A stretch of 64,000 nucleotides of DNA from Pedobacter mucosus. GTDB lineage: Bacteria > Bacteroidota > Bacteroidia > Sphingobacteriales > Sphingobacteriaceae. Each line of letters opens with the position of its first letter. Position 1 is the stretch's first letter. Positions 26,836 to 35,860 of this stretch are shown here, piece by piece. The stretch lies in assembly GCF_022200785.1 (NCBI RefSeq), contig NZ_CP087585.1, forward strand, positions 248,001 to 312,000, written 5' to 3'. A program made the translations under genes and the position numbers. The notes below the pieces were generated by a model. That model was not told the DNA's origin and searched no databases. It worked only from the letters and a program-made list of their open reading frames with translations.

Positions 26836-27696
26836 TTATTTACCTTCCCTTCGAGATTTCAAAATTTTGATTTTTTTATCTACTAATCTACGAAACCAAA
26901 GTCCTTGCAAATAATGAAAACGTCTGCCAGTGTTTCCGTCTAGTATTCCGAGTTGCAAAATCATACGATAACTATAATAAAGGTATGGCCGCAAACCTAA
27001 AGGCAATTTCCACCAGATTTTTTTCATCCAAGCTTTTTGCTCATTGGGATTGCCAAACAAGTTTGCTTTTAATGTTTGTTGCCTAAATTTATATGACCTT
27101 TCGATTTCCTCCTCTGCTATTAAATCACTATATTTTTTGTGCTTTGCCAGCCAAAAACTAAGATCATTTTCTTTTAAATTCTCTTCTAAAATATGCCCAC
27201 TTTTCCAGGTAACGGTTTTGCCCGGTGTAATAAAGCGATGATCCATATTTTCGCTCAAATCAGAAAAGCCAATTCCTGTACGAAACATTTTTAGCAAATA
27301 TAACGGGTAATAACCGCCATAACGTATCCACTTGCCCTGAAAGTAATTTTTTCTATTGAAAAATATTCCATTTATATCCAAATGTTTTTCATCATTGAAG
27401 CCATTTAATTGCTTAAACAACTCAGGCGTAATAACCTGGTCAGCATCTAAACCAATTGTCCAAGGTGTATTGATATTAAAGTTTTTTAATGCGAAGTCCC
27501 ATTGTTTCGGATGATTTATAAACGAATTTGTTTTATGTTCAGCTCCAAAATTCCTTGCAATAGCCAATGTATTATCAGTACTTCCACTATCCAATATAAA
27601 GGTTGCTGCATTTAAATCTTTAATAGAATTTAAAAGCCTGGGCAAATGAATTTCTTCATTAAAAGTTAGAATTATAAAACTGAAATTTTTATTCAT
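26836..27696 (-). CDS. Family 2 glycosyltransferase (WaaE/KdtX-like)
   Basis: A 286-residue GT-A fold enzyme: N-terminal SFIILTFNEEIHLPRLLNSI, DSGSTDNT, and the metal-binding acidic motif LDADQVI (about 105). The C-terminal half (GKWIRYGGYYPLYLLKMFR) has the His/aromatic pattern of WaaE-type enzymes that add glucose or similar sugars to surface glycans. There is no membrane segment, so it acts at the cytoplasmic face. It lies 78 bp before the exosortase gene in transcription order, within the presumed exosortase-linked block. Confidence 0.88.
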   Translation of the reverse strand: MNKNFSFIILTFNEEIHLPRLLNSIKDLNAATFILDSGSTDNTLAIARNFGAEHKTNSFINHPKQWDFALKNFNINTPWTIGLDADQVITPELFKQLNGFNDEKHLDINGIFFNRKNYFQGKWIRYGGYYPLYLLKMFRTGIGFSDLSENMDHRFITPGKTVTWKSGHILEENLKENDLSFWLAKHKKYSDLIAEEEIERSYKFRQQTLKANLFGNPNEQKAWMKKIWWKLPLGLRPYLYYSYRMILQLGILDGNTGRRFHYLQGLWFRRLVDKKIKILKSRREGK

Positions 27697-27711
27697 TATA
27701 ACAGATAGCTG

Positions 27712-28959
27712 CTAAACATTAAGCGTACTTTTATACATACTCAAATATCGATTGACCAATATTTCATCATTATAATCTACTTCCATAGCTGTTGGAGCAG
27801 AATTGCTAATTCTCAACAGTTTTTCCCGGTTATAATAAGCTGCTAAAATGCTGTTTTTTATATCGTGAATATCCAATGGAGTAACCCAACCAAAGTCTTT
27901 GCTCGTTACATAATCAGCTAGACCAACTTTATCTGAAATTAAAACTGCCGTTCCTACACTTAGACATTCAATCACAACATTTGCAAAATTCTCATTATAC
28001 GAAGTAAGTACCAAAAGATCATGCGCTGCCATTAAATCAAACTTCTTATCATCTTCTATTTGTCCAATCCATTTTATACGATCTGAAATCTCTAAACTCT
28101 TGACAATCAATTTTAAACTATCTACATAATCGGGTTCTCCTGAACCAGCAATTGTTAAAGACCAAGAAATATCAAGTATCGCCAAAGCATTAAATAATAA
28201 TGGTAAACCTTTTTTTTCTTCAATTCTTGATAAGAAAATAAGATTGAGTTTTTCAATCACATCGCTATCGAGGTTTTTCTCTTGAGGCTTTTTACCCCTT
28301 AATTTTACAAGATTTGGAATTATCGTAATACTTTTTGGCTGTGCAATTTTTAAAATCTCCTTTTCTTCTTGCTCACTAGTTGCATGAATATGGCAGTAGG
28401 ATAGGAGCTTTTTCCCTACTAAGTGATGAAGGGTTTTTTTTAAGAATGTGTTTCGATTATGCTGTGTGTAAGATGTTAACATTCCCCTTGGCGAAAGTAC
28501 AACTGGGATATTATAAAACTTCGCAATTAAACAACTAAGCACAGAAACCAGATTCCACCAGGAATGGATGTGAATAATCAAGTTGTCATCCTGAGTGCAA
28601 CGAAGGATCTCATTTCGTAAACTCTTTAATAGTGATGGCGAAAAATGACTATGATCCTTTGTCCATCGATTAAAATAAGTAACTGATACACCATCAACAA
28701 TTAAGGGTTTTCCGATCTCCACATCAAGTTCCTCTGTCCCATTAGCTGTAGTGGTGAAAACCTGAAGGCTGTCTTTGATTTTTGATCCTTGTTCTTTGCA
28801 CTTTAGTTCTTGGCCTTTAGTCTTTGCTCTTTGTTCTTTACTCTTTGCTCCTTGATCTTTAATCCTTTCCAAGGCTTCACATAATTTCCCAACAGATTGG
28901 ATCGGACCTCCATAAATATATGCTGGTTTATAGGATGCCGTGATATGTATAATTTTCAA
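27712..28959 (-). CDS. Family 4 glycosyltransferase with a repeat-derived insert (XrtY-associated type)
   Basis: A 415-residue GT-B enzyme: N-terminal IIHITASYKPAYIYGGP, C-terminal donor-binding part with SRIEEKKGL and the E-x7-E-like NFANVVIECLSVG. Residues about 33-67 are an odd Lys/Gln-rich stretch made of near-repeats (KDQGAKSKEQRAKTK and similar) that is absent from normal GT4 N-termini. Residues around 117-125 (EILRCTQDD) are also encoded by an intergenic-type repeat. Both are in frame. The rest looks intact, so activity may survive. Its position between the Wzy-like and GT2 genes fits the exosortase-associated GT4. Confidence 0.82.
   Translation of the reverse strand: MKIIHITASYKPAYIYGGPIQSVGKLCEALERIKDQGAKSKEQRAKTKGQELKCKEQGSKIKDSLQVFTTTANGTEELDVEIGKPLIVDGVSVTYFNRWTKDHSHFSPSLLKSLRNEILRCTQDDNLIIHIHSWWNLVSVLSCLIAKFYNIPVVLSPRGMLTSYTQHNRNTFLKKTLHHLVGKKLLSYCHIHATSEQEEKEILKIAQPKSITIIPNLVKLRGKKPQEKNLDSDVIEKLNLIFLSRIEEKKGLPLLFNALAILDISWSLTIAGSGEPDYVDSLKLIVKSLEISDRIKWIGQIEDDKKFDLMAAHDLLVLTSYNENFANVVIECLSVGTAVLISDKVGLADYVTSKDFGWVTPLDIHDIKNSILAAYYNREKLLRISNSAPTAMEVDYNDEILVNRYLSMYKSTLNV
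28585..28613 (-). repeat. GTCATCCTGAG-type repeat inside a GT4 coding region
   Basis: GTCATCCTGAGTGCAACGAAGGATCTCAT lies in frame in the GT4 gene and encodes the residues EILRCTQDD. The word is a typical Bacteroidota intergenic repeat, related to the spacers at 4644 and 9852. Confidence 0.6.
28769..28869 (-). repeat. Low-complexity tandem repeat inside a GT4 coding region
   Basis: About 100 bp of imperfect units of the form CTTTGnTCTTTG, in frame and without stops, encoding a Lys/Gln-rich stretch near the N-terminus of the GT4. Similar AAAGnAAAAG words occur in the hemCD-hemB spacer near 4560. Confidence 0.7.
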
Positions 28960-29004
28960 TACCTGCCTGCTAACAATCTATCAAACTTATCAAAGAATAA
29001 TCTG

Positions 29005-30411
29005 TCATAAAATCTCTTCTAAAATTCCTCTTTTTTTAAAGATGATATAAATAATAAGCATGGTTATGAAGCTCCAAAAAATTGAATTTAATAAAAATTC
29101 GAAACTATTTCCTCTCCATAGAATTTGAAAAAGACCAGCAAACATAACCGCACAACCCATGAAATAGCCGCCAAAAAGACTTTCTGCTTTTATGGCAATC
29201 CACTGGGCAACAGCGCCATAAAAAAATAAACCCAGCCAAATCCCAATCATTCCAAAAGAAAGGTAGCAATCTACAATATAAGCTGGTTTTGCGGATACCA
29301 TCGATCTTCTATCCACAACACCTGCATTATAAACCCGCTGCATCACTGTACTTTCGACAATTGGTTTCTCTGGCCAAAATACCCTTGGAATAATTGTAAC
29401 TACTGCATCTTTTGCAATTTGGGTATTATAAAAAGGAACATAATTGGGAGTCGAATTAACATATTTTATAAACATATCAATTTCAGAAAAGCGGTAAATA
29501 AGGAAATCCCAATTATCTTCTTTAAGTTCATCATTATCGCTATTTATCACAGCTTCTATACTTTTGTCTCTAGCTTCCGTAAGCGCCAAACCCGTTCCTG
29601 AAATTTTTCTGAAATTACCTATGAATGTAGGTAACACAAAAAACAAGAATATTAATAAAATTCCAAATACCGGGATTATTTTTTTTCCATAAATGGGAAT
29701 CAAAAAAACCCCTAGCAATAATACACAAATGATAATGGGCTCTTTAAATCCAGATACTAATGCATTCATCACATTACTCAAAAAAAGAGCTAGGGCGAAC
29801 CAAAAATTGGTTATTTTTTTTTCTTTAATTGCATAAGTTAATGCAATTGTACCAGCAACAAAACTTAAACCCGTAAGCTGTACATTGAACTGACTTAACG
29901 TACCAATCTTTCCAAATAAATAACCTATCGGCAAGCAGATAACAGATAGCCCTAATAGTAAATTACTTGTTGAAACGACGTATAATCTATAAAATTTCTT
30001 TGCCGGATAATTCATGTTAATTAAAATACCGTGAACTAATGCTGCATGCCCCAATACATAATACAGCTGGCATTTTGCGATATCCCTATAGAGATCGTTA
30101 GTTAAGAAAAAACTATAACCTTTATAATCAAAGTATTTGTAACCAATCGCATTTATATAATAAAATATAGAAGTGCAGCACATATACCCTGCAAAAATAA
30201 TCTGCATTAAAAAGATCGGACGCATAAGCTGTTCAATTACCTTATAATCTTCCGGTAATTTTTTGATCCAACCATTATAACTTAGGTAAAATATAGCTAA
30301 CGATCCAAACCAGGCAATCAGGTAGGAAGCATGAAATTGTTCTGAAGTGAGCCAAGCTAACAGGAAAGGAATGTACAATAAAGCATACCGGAATGGGTTG
30401 GTTGGATTCAT
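29005..30411 (-). CDS. Wzy-like polysaccharide polymerase (exosortase-associated type)
   Basis: A 468-residue protein with about 11-12 membrane helices and a long extracytoplasmic loop (about 265-375, from NFRKISGTGLALTEARDKSI through FWPEKPIVESTVMQRVYN). This layout is that of Wzy/O-antigen polymerases, which join lipid-linked repeat units in the periplasm. Sequence conservation in this group is low, so the call rests on topology, the PRVFWPEKP loop motif seen in such proteins, and position among glycosyltransferases 2.2 kb from the exosortase. An exosortase-Y-associated Wzy-like family is known to me by name and fits. Confidence 0.8.
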   Translation of the reverse strand: MNPTNPFRYALLYIPFLLAWLTSEQFHASYLIAWFGSLAIFYLSYNGWIKKLPEDYKVIEQLMRPIFLMQIIFAGYMCCTSIFYYINAIGYKYFDYKGYSFFLTNDLYRDIAKCQLYYVLGHAALVHGILINMNYPAKKFYRLYVVSTSNLLLGLSVICLPIGYLFGKIGTLSQFNVQLTGLSFVAGTIALTYAIKEKKITNFWFALALFLSNVMNALVSGFKEPIIICVLLLGVFLIPIYGKKIIPVFGILLIFLFFVLPTFIGNFRKISGTGLALTEARDKSIEAVINSDNDELKEDNWDFLIYRFSEIDMFIKYVNSTPNYVPFYNTQIAKDAVVTIIPRVFWPEKPIVESTVMQRVYNAGVVDRRSMVSAKPAYIVDCYLSFGMIGIWLGLFFYGAVAQWIAIKAESLFGGYFMGCAVMFAGLFQILWRGNSFEFLLNSIFWSFITMLIIYIIFKKRGILEEIL

Positions 30412-31602
30412 CTATTTATTAAGTTCCTTCAACATTGTGTCCGCTTGCATCTCAATACTCCAGTCTTTTATTATCTGAGCAGATTTTTTCCCCATTTTTT
30501 TAAGGAGGGATTTATTATTAATTAATAGCGTAAGCTTCTCTTGTAAATCGCTTTGACTATTGCTTTCAAAGATATAACCATTTATGCCATTCTCTACAAG
30601 ATTTTCTGCACAACCAACCTTATCAGAAACCAAAAGTGCTTTTCCGCAGGCCATCGCTTCGTTTACGGCCAAACCCCAAGTTTCCCCAGGACCTTGAGAG
30701 GGTAAGCAAAATAAATCACAAGCTTGATAGATCATCGGCATCTGCGTTTGATTTTGGAAATCCATAAAATGAATCTTCAGAGGTTTGTCATCCTGAGCTA
30801 AGCCCGTATTGAGCTTGCCGAAATGTCGAAAGGCTTTTTCTTTAAGTTCTTTTTCCAGAAAGCCATTGCCAACATAAAGCAAATGCGTATTCGCTTTATT
30901 CAGCTTCTTAAACGCACTTAATAATAGCAAGGGGTTTTTCTTATCCTCTAATTTACCTGCAAACAAGATTAAGATTTCATTTTCTAAAACGTTTAAACTG
31001 TTTCTTAATGCTTTAGACTCTACAGCTCTAATCATCCCGAACCGATCATTTTCTATGGCATGAGGTGCAAAAATCAGCTGAGTTTCTTTTAAACCAAAAT
31101 TTTTAAAATAAGCCTTATTAGCTTTTCCCACATAAAAAGCTTGATCTATATAATGATAAATCCATTTTAAAAATAGATTTCTTAAGATTTTCTTGAAACC
31201 TTTAGATGAATCTAATAAAGTAGAATCACCCCTAAACCATACCGGTATTTTGCCCTTAAAATAGCGTAAGATGGTTAAATGACTTTGATAAGCCCATCCA
31301 TATACTAATATGGCATCAGGTTGAAACTCACCTATGCTTTTTACCAAATATGGATTTACAATTCCAATAAAATGATGCGAACCAGGATTTTTGGCTGTAT
31401 TCTCTACAAACTGATATTTATAAGCTTCCAGCAGCGGCAAATCCCATGTGATAAATTTTTTAAAAGCAGGATCGTACTTAGTATCAGCACCTTCTTTACC
31501 CCAGGTGTAAAATACCATCAAATTACAATGTTTCGCCAATATTTTAAATAAAGGAACGTAGTATTGAATGGGGTGGGTGATAATGATGGCTAGGGATTTC
31601 AA
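30412..31602 (-). CDS. Family 4 glycosyltransferase
   Basis: A 396-residue GT-B enzyme beginning SLAIIITHPIQYYVPLFKIL, with the donor domain from about 205 (LILFAGKLEDKKNP) and the E-x7-E motif in ETWGLAVNEAMACGKALLVSD. The gene abuts the Wzy-like polymerase. Residues about 258-272 (HFGKLNTGLAQDDKP) come from a spacer-type repeat at 30787-30834 inserted in frame between two donor-domain strands. The stop and start overlap the neighbouring FkbM gene by 4 bp, so it is co-translated. Sugar specificity is unknown. Confidence 0.88.
   Translation of the reverse strand: MKSLAIIITHPIQYYVPLFKILAKHCNLMVFYTWGKEGADTKYDPAFKKFITWDLPLLEAYKYQFVENTAKNPGSHHFIGIVNPYLVKSIGEFQPDAILVYGWAYQSHLTILRYFKGKIPVWFRGDSTLLDSSKGFKKILRNLFLKWIYHYIDQAFYVGKANKAYFKNFGLKETQLIFAPHAIENDRFGMIRAVESKALRNSLNVLENEILILFAGKLEDKKNPLLLLSAFKKLNKANTHLLYVGNGFLEKELKEKAFRHFGKLNTGLAQDDKPLKIHFMDFQNQTQMPMIYQACDLFCLPSQGPGETWGLAVNEAMACGKALLVSDKVGCAENLVENGINGYIFESNSQSDLQEKLTLLINNKSLLKKMGKKSAQIIKDWSIEMQADTMLKELNK
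30787..30834 (-). repeat. GTCATCCTGAGC-type repeat inside a GT4 coding region
   Basis: GTCATCCTGAGC...GAGCTTGCCGAAATGTCGAAAGGC is a spacer-type repeat in frame in the GT4 gene, encoding the AQDD-containing stretch. It is the second such insertion in this locus (see 28585-28613). Confidence 0.55.
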
Positions 31603-32444
31603 TTCGTTATTAGACTTTTGATGGGTATAGCTAAAATTTCAGATCCCATAATATTATCGGATGTATTAAAGGTCTTTTTATTTCCATAACCATCAATAAC
31701 GAAAAATTGATAAGAGAAATCTGTCAGGAGATTAAAAATTTCTTTTGGGTTAATATTCAGTTTCGATTGATAATCTTGATCGTATTCAAAAACAATGATA
31801 GGCTTAAATTTTTGAATGCTTTCTGAAAGCCCTTTAATTACTTCTAGTTCAAAACCTTCAACATCAACTTTAATGAAATCAATTTTTTGGATATGATTGG
31901 CAATCAAATAATCATCACCTCTTATACATTCTACAATCGTATTTTTAATACCAGCTTCCATAAGATTAAATGCACCCGGATTTTGGGTATAATTATCAAT
32001 ATGAATATTCATTTGCGAATTTTCGTTACCTAAAGCTTTATTTACAATCGTAATTTGTCTAAAATTATTTAAAGTGGTATTTTGTTGTAAAGCTGAAAAA
32101 TTAACTTCAATAGGTTCAAATGCCAACACCAAACCATTTACTCCTGCAAGTTCTGCGAAATATAAACTGTGAAATCCAATATTTGCGCCAATATCTAATA
32201 CTATATCGCCCTGCTTAATTAGCTTTTTAAAATGATCTTTTAAATAAGCTTCATAATCTCCTGTATAGTAAATGCATGCTTCTATATAGTTTTTGGTATT
32301 AATATTCACCTTAAAGTTGCCAATAATTGGCGATGTAACCGTTGAAATTTTTTTTAACCATTTACGATTATATAGCCAAAGAAATAGTTTAAACTGACCT
32401 TTAAATAATTTTCTATATAATATAAATCTGAAAATATTTAACAT
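31599..32444 (-). CDS. FkbM-family methyltransferase
   Basis: A 281-residue SAM-dependent methyltransferase. The SAM-binding motif is VLDIGANIGFHSLYFAELAG (about 81-100), followed by an acidic strand end (FEPIEVN) and the FkbM signature IDFIKVDVEGFELEVIKG (about 192-209). FkbM proteins O-methylate hydroxyls on sugars or polyketides. It overlaps the GT4 genes on both sides by 4-7 bp. It likely methylates a sugar of the repeat unit; position and substrate are unknown. Confidence 0.9.
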   Translation of the reverse strand: MLNIFRFILYRKLFKGQFKLFLWLYNRKWLKKISTVTSPIIGNFKVNINTKNYIEACIYYTGDYEAYLKDHFKKLIKQGDIVLDIGANIGFHSLYFAELAGVNGLVLAFEPIEVNFSALQQNTTLNNFRQITIVNKALGNENSQMNIHIDNYTQNPGAFNLMEAGIKNTIVECIRGDDYLIANHIQKIDFIKVDVEGFELEVIKGLSESIQKFKPIIVFEYDQDYQSKLNINPKEIFNLLTDFSYQFFVIDGYGNKKTFNTSDNIMGSEILAIPIKSLITN

Positions 32445-33733
32445 TTATTTCTTGATAATACCCGATCCAAAATTTCGCATTGCTTTTTTGTGGTTGCCTT
32501 TGCACTGTATTGTTCAAATTCCATCCAATTTGTATTTGTAGGTGATATATTTTCTTCTGCCACTGCTTTCAAAAAGACATAAACTGTTTTAATGGCTGAT
32601 TTATAGTTTAAGATATCAGCAGCAGTACCCGCATTACAAGCAATTATGGCTTGTGCAGCACTACTTTCCAGATTAAAGACTGCTAAAATTGGCTTTTTAG
32701 TCATAATATAAGGATAGACTTTTGAAGCTGTATAAGCCGCTTTTTCTGGCCCGGGTATGAACAAAGCATTTGCTGATTGTAAATTAAAAATGCTTTCATA
32801 AAATGAAATTCTGTTTGTCTGCTCAGCTACATACCTAGTTACACCCAATTTTTCGGCAATAGGATAAAGTGTTTTTTGCCCAGTTCCCGAGGGAGCATAA
32901 CTTGTGCCTATAAAGTGAAAACGCAGTTTTTTAAAATAGGCCTTATCATTTTTCAAACCTCTCTTAAAAGCTTTCAATAATAAAGAAACGGCTTTTTGCA
33001 TATCAATACCACCTCTGCCTACATAAACAATATGTTTTAATAGGGGATCATTATTGAAGGCAATTTTTAAGCTTTCTTTATGCTGAGCAGCGATCTCCAT
33101 ATCTTTTTGAAAATAGCCAAAAGTAATGGTGGCCGAAGGAATATCAGAAAGACTAGGATATCTCGAAATCAAATCGTTTAAATAAGCATCAGAGACAGAA
33201 ATTAACCCATCAACTTTTTTCATTGCAATGGGCTCCAGATACTTGTCTAGATAATAAGAGAACCAATACTTTCTAGGCCGCTTAAGTTTGGGTTTACCCT
33301 CATAATAATTGCTAAACCAAGGATCTTGCACATCAATAATATATGGGATGCCAAATTTCTTTTTCCAATAAGCACCTAATATACATACGGGGAATTGGGT
33401 GGTGGAAAAATAAACCAAATCAAATTTTTCCTTTTTCAATAACCTATTTACATAGCTTTTGTAAAACCAAAGAGATCTTAAGGCAATACTTCCTAACCCT
33501 ATTTTTCTTGTCCACCTTTTTGGTAATGCACCTATTCGATGGATTCTTATATCTGTAGGTATTGATTCAATGAGCATGTAATCAAAAACAGCATCCGTAT
33601 ATTTTTCTGCAACACATACAACTTCTGCCTCCCAACCAAAATCTTTAAAAAAAGGGAGGCTCATTCGTATTCTTTGCATATCTGCTGTACTAGAAGGAGC
33701 AAAGTAAGGAGAGATGATGAGAACTTTTTTCAA
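32438..33733 (-). CDS. Family 4-like glycosyltransferase
   Basis: A GT-B enzyme of about 431 residues. The usual GT4 N-terminus, KKVLIISPYFAPSSTADMQR, begins just after a TTG at 33733-33731 that overlaps the upstream stop as TTGA. An ATG at 33775 would add 14 residues lying inside the previous gene, which I consider less likely. The acceptor domain has FDLVYFSTTQFPVCILG; the donor domain has IVYVGRGGIDMQKAV and ends with AYTASKVYPYIMTKKPILAVF. The donor sugar is unknown. It is co-transcribed with its neighbours. Confidence 0.8.
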   Translation of the reverse strand: MKKVLIISPYFAPSSTADMQRIRMSLPFFKDFGWEAEVVCVAEKYTDAVFDYMLIESIPTDIRIHRIGALPKRWTRKIGLGSIALRSLWFYKSYVNRLLKKEKFDLVYFSTTQFPVCILGAYWKKKFGIPYIIDVQDPWFSNYYEGKPKLKRPRKYWFSYYLDKYLEPIAMKKVDGLISVSDAYLNDLISRYPSLSDIPSATITFGYFQKDMEIAAQHKESLKIAFNNDPLLKHIVYVGRGGIDMQKAVSLLLKAFKRGLKNDKAYFKKLRFHFIGTSYAPSGTGQKTLYPIAEKLGVTRYVAEQTNRISFYESIFNLQSANALFIPGPEKAAYTASKVYPYIMTKKPILAVFNLESSAAQAIIACNAGTAADILNYKSAIKTVYVFLKAVAEENISPTNTNWMEFEQYSAKATTKKQCEILDRVLSRNKC

Positions 33734-34851
33734 ATATTTAAATTTATAAGGAATTCTTTGAGAGCAGATGACCATTTTCCTACCTTAAATTTTGTAGCAT
33801 TTTCTTCAGAAATTTTCTTTAATATGCTTAGAACCTCAAATGAATGTAGACTGTTTATAACTAATTCCGACAGATTTTTTGGAGTATCATCCTTTGTCAA
33901 AAAGTTAGTATTTGCTAAATGATATCCTCTAATTCCAGCTCTTGTAGATAGTATCGGGATACCCCAGCTAATAAATTGTGATACTTTGGTTGACGAACCT
34001 CTAGCATACCAAAATATTGGATTTACAAAAATTGACCATTTAGATACTTCAATAGGTAACTCATCATTGCTGAGTTGACCACGATATGAAATAAAGGAAT
34101 ATTTCCTAGCAAACTTTTCACCGATGGCGGAAGGTCCCCCCACCAATTTCAGTGTTCCATCAAAATTAATATTTTGCAAATGATTGGCGAACAATTCAAT
34201 ACCCTCATAATTAGGGTGATGATCTAGAGTTCCAACGAAACCAATTACTTTATTTTCGGGTTTCCAGTTGATAAACTGTGGTTTTAAAATGCGAGGAAGG
34301 AAAAGTGTTTTTTTTGCACCGAGCCACTGACCAATATACCTTTCTTGTTCACTAATAATTACTACACCATCTAAGGTTGAAGTGAATAAAACTTTTTCTT
34401 TAGTAATCAGTTTACCTAAACGCCATATTTCCCGTATATTTGGTATTCTATATCTTTTTGTAATTTCATGTAAGTAATCGCCGCTTTCGTTCCCATGCGA
34501 TAAGCCAATGCATTTTAATGGATATGATATTTTCTCTCGAATTTTTGCTGCCCAATGGGCAATGTTGAGTTGATTAAATAAAACTAATTGGATCTTGTTT
34601 GTATTGATAGTTTCTACGATTTCGATTAAAAAACTTTCTAAATCATATAATTCATAAGCTTCTATACCTAGTTTTAATTTTAAACGCTTCATTAAAGTGA
34701 TAGTAGGTAGAACTCTGACTACAATTACATTGTATCCAGCACCTTCAAAATACTCTAAGAATTCTCTTGTGCAAATTTGAACACCACCTGCAATTTCGTA
34801 ATCAATATACTTTTTATCAGTAATAAATAGAATGTCTTCTTTTTGAGCCAC
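33730..34851 (-). CDS. Glycosyltransferase (GT-B fold)
   Basis: A 373-residue protein: N-terminal ILFITDKKYIDYEIAGGVQI with the GG loop of GT-B enzymes, then a donor-domain start at GFVGTLDHHPNYEGIELFAN (about 203-222). The later part has SSTKVSQFISWGIPILST in place of a classic E-x7-E motif, like the group that includes sugar-PEP:glycosyl PEP-like GT1 members. It abuts the GT4 at 34852 with no gap. Family placement is moderate; the general class is clear from fold-type motifs and context. Confidence 0.75.
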   Translation of the reverse strand: MAQKEDILFITDKKYIDYEIAGGVQICTREFLEYFEGAGYNVIVVRVLPTITLMKRLKLKLGIEAYELYDLESFLIEIVETINTNKIQLVLFNQLNIAHWAAKIREKISYPLKCIGLSHGNESGDYLHEITKRYRIPNIREIWRLGKLITKEKVLFTSTLDGVVIISEQERYIGQWLGAKKTLFLPRILKPQFINWKPENKVIGFVGTLDHHPNYEGIELFANHLQNINFDGTLKLVGGPSAIGEKFARKYSFISYRGQLSNDELPIEVSKWSIFVNPIFWYARGSSTKVSQFISWGIPILSTRAGIRGYHLANTNFLTKDDTPKNLSELVINSLHSFEVLSILKKISEENATKFKVGKWSSALKEFLINLNI

Positions 34852-35859
34852 TTATTTTTTTATTAGATTTTGATACAACATGATATAGTTATTTACAATT
34901 ACATCAGACCCAAATGTCACTTCACAGTATCTTCTAACTACATTTCTATTAATACTCTCTAACTGATCAATAGCATTAACCATTTCATCAAGATCTGAAC
35001 AAATGAAACCAACACTTTCATTGATGACTTCCGGCACTGAACCTCGATTAAATCCAATTATAGGTGTACCACAGGCCATTGCTTCTGCCATCACAATTCC
35101 AAAAGGCTCATTCCAGAGTATAGGCATCAATAAGGCAGAAGCATTTTTCAATATTTCATTTTTTTGCGTATCGTTAACTGGGCCCACGTATACAATTTGA
35201 TCATTTAGATATGGTAAAATAAGTAGTTCAAAATATGATCTATATTCAGCCGGGATGTTTCCTGCAATTATTAGCTTTCGCTTGGCTTTAATTGCGGCTT
35301 CAATGGCAATATGGACTCCTTTAATAGGCTCAACTCTGCCTAAAAAAACTAGAGGATGGTCTGCGACGTATTCTGTAGTAGGTTCGTAAATGCTTAAGTC
35401 TACACCATTATAAACTGTATAAGCAGATCCGAAGGGCTTAATCTGGCCGCTGATGTAATCACTACAACCTGTAAATGATAAACTATTTTTGTTAGCTAAT
35501 TTTACAGCTTTTTTAATCTGGCGTAAAGTTGGCTCACGTTGATATGACATTAATTTTGGAACAGCTGAAAGCATAAATGGGAGTAAATAGGCAAGTCTGC
35601 TGAAACTATGGATAATGTCTGGGTTAAAAGCTTTTAAACTAGCGATTGTTAATATATTATTGAAATGCCCGATGGCTCCTTGAGAATCTTTATAAGAAAT
35701 TAGTGGAGCTTGTGTTTTAGAATGTCTATGCGCTACAAGAACTACATCATGTCCACGATTAATTAGGCCGGTTACCAAAAAATCGATGATTCGCTCTATG
35801 CCACCATAATTTTGCGGAGGTACAGGAATATGTGGATCTGCGGTAATTGCTATTCTCAA
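34852..35859 (-). CDS. Family 4 glycosyltransferase (paralogue 1)
   Basis: A 335-residue GT4: RIAITADPHIPVPPQNYGGI at the N-terminus, the donor site VFLGRVEPIKGVHIAIEA, and E-x7-E in EPFGIVMAEAMACGTPIIGF. It is closely similar in design to the adjacent gene 35861-36874, which begins IVIIVNPVIPFPPQTVGG, so the pair probably arose by tandem duplication and then diverged. They may add successive sugars. One base separates the genes. Confidence 0.88.
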   Translation of the reverse strand: MRIAITADPHIPVPPQNYGGIERIIDFLVTGLINRGHDVVLVAHRHSKTQAPLISYKDSQGAIGHFNNILTIASLKAFNPDIIHSFSRLAYLLPFMLSAVPKLMSYQREPTLRQIKKAVKLANKNSLSFTGCSDYISGQIKPFGSAYTVYNGVDLSIYEPTTEYVADHPLVFLGRVEPIKGVHIAIEAAIKAKRKLIIAGNIPAEYRSYFELLILPYLNDQIVYVGPVNDTQKNEILKNASALLMPILWNEPFGIVMAEAMACGTPIIGFNRGSVPEVINESVGFICSDLDEMVNAIDQLESINRNVVRRYCEVTFGSDVIVNNYIMLYQNLIKK

Positions 35860-35860
35860 T

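Noticed and set aside
33734..33775. N-terminal extension of the GT4-like gene from ATG at 33775
   Set aside because: The 14 residues lie inside the upstream gene and precede the standard GT4 N-terminus; the TTGA start is preferred.
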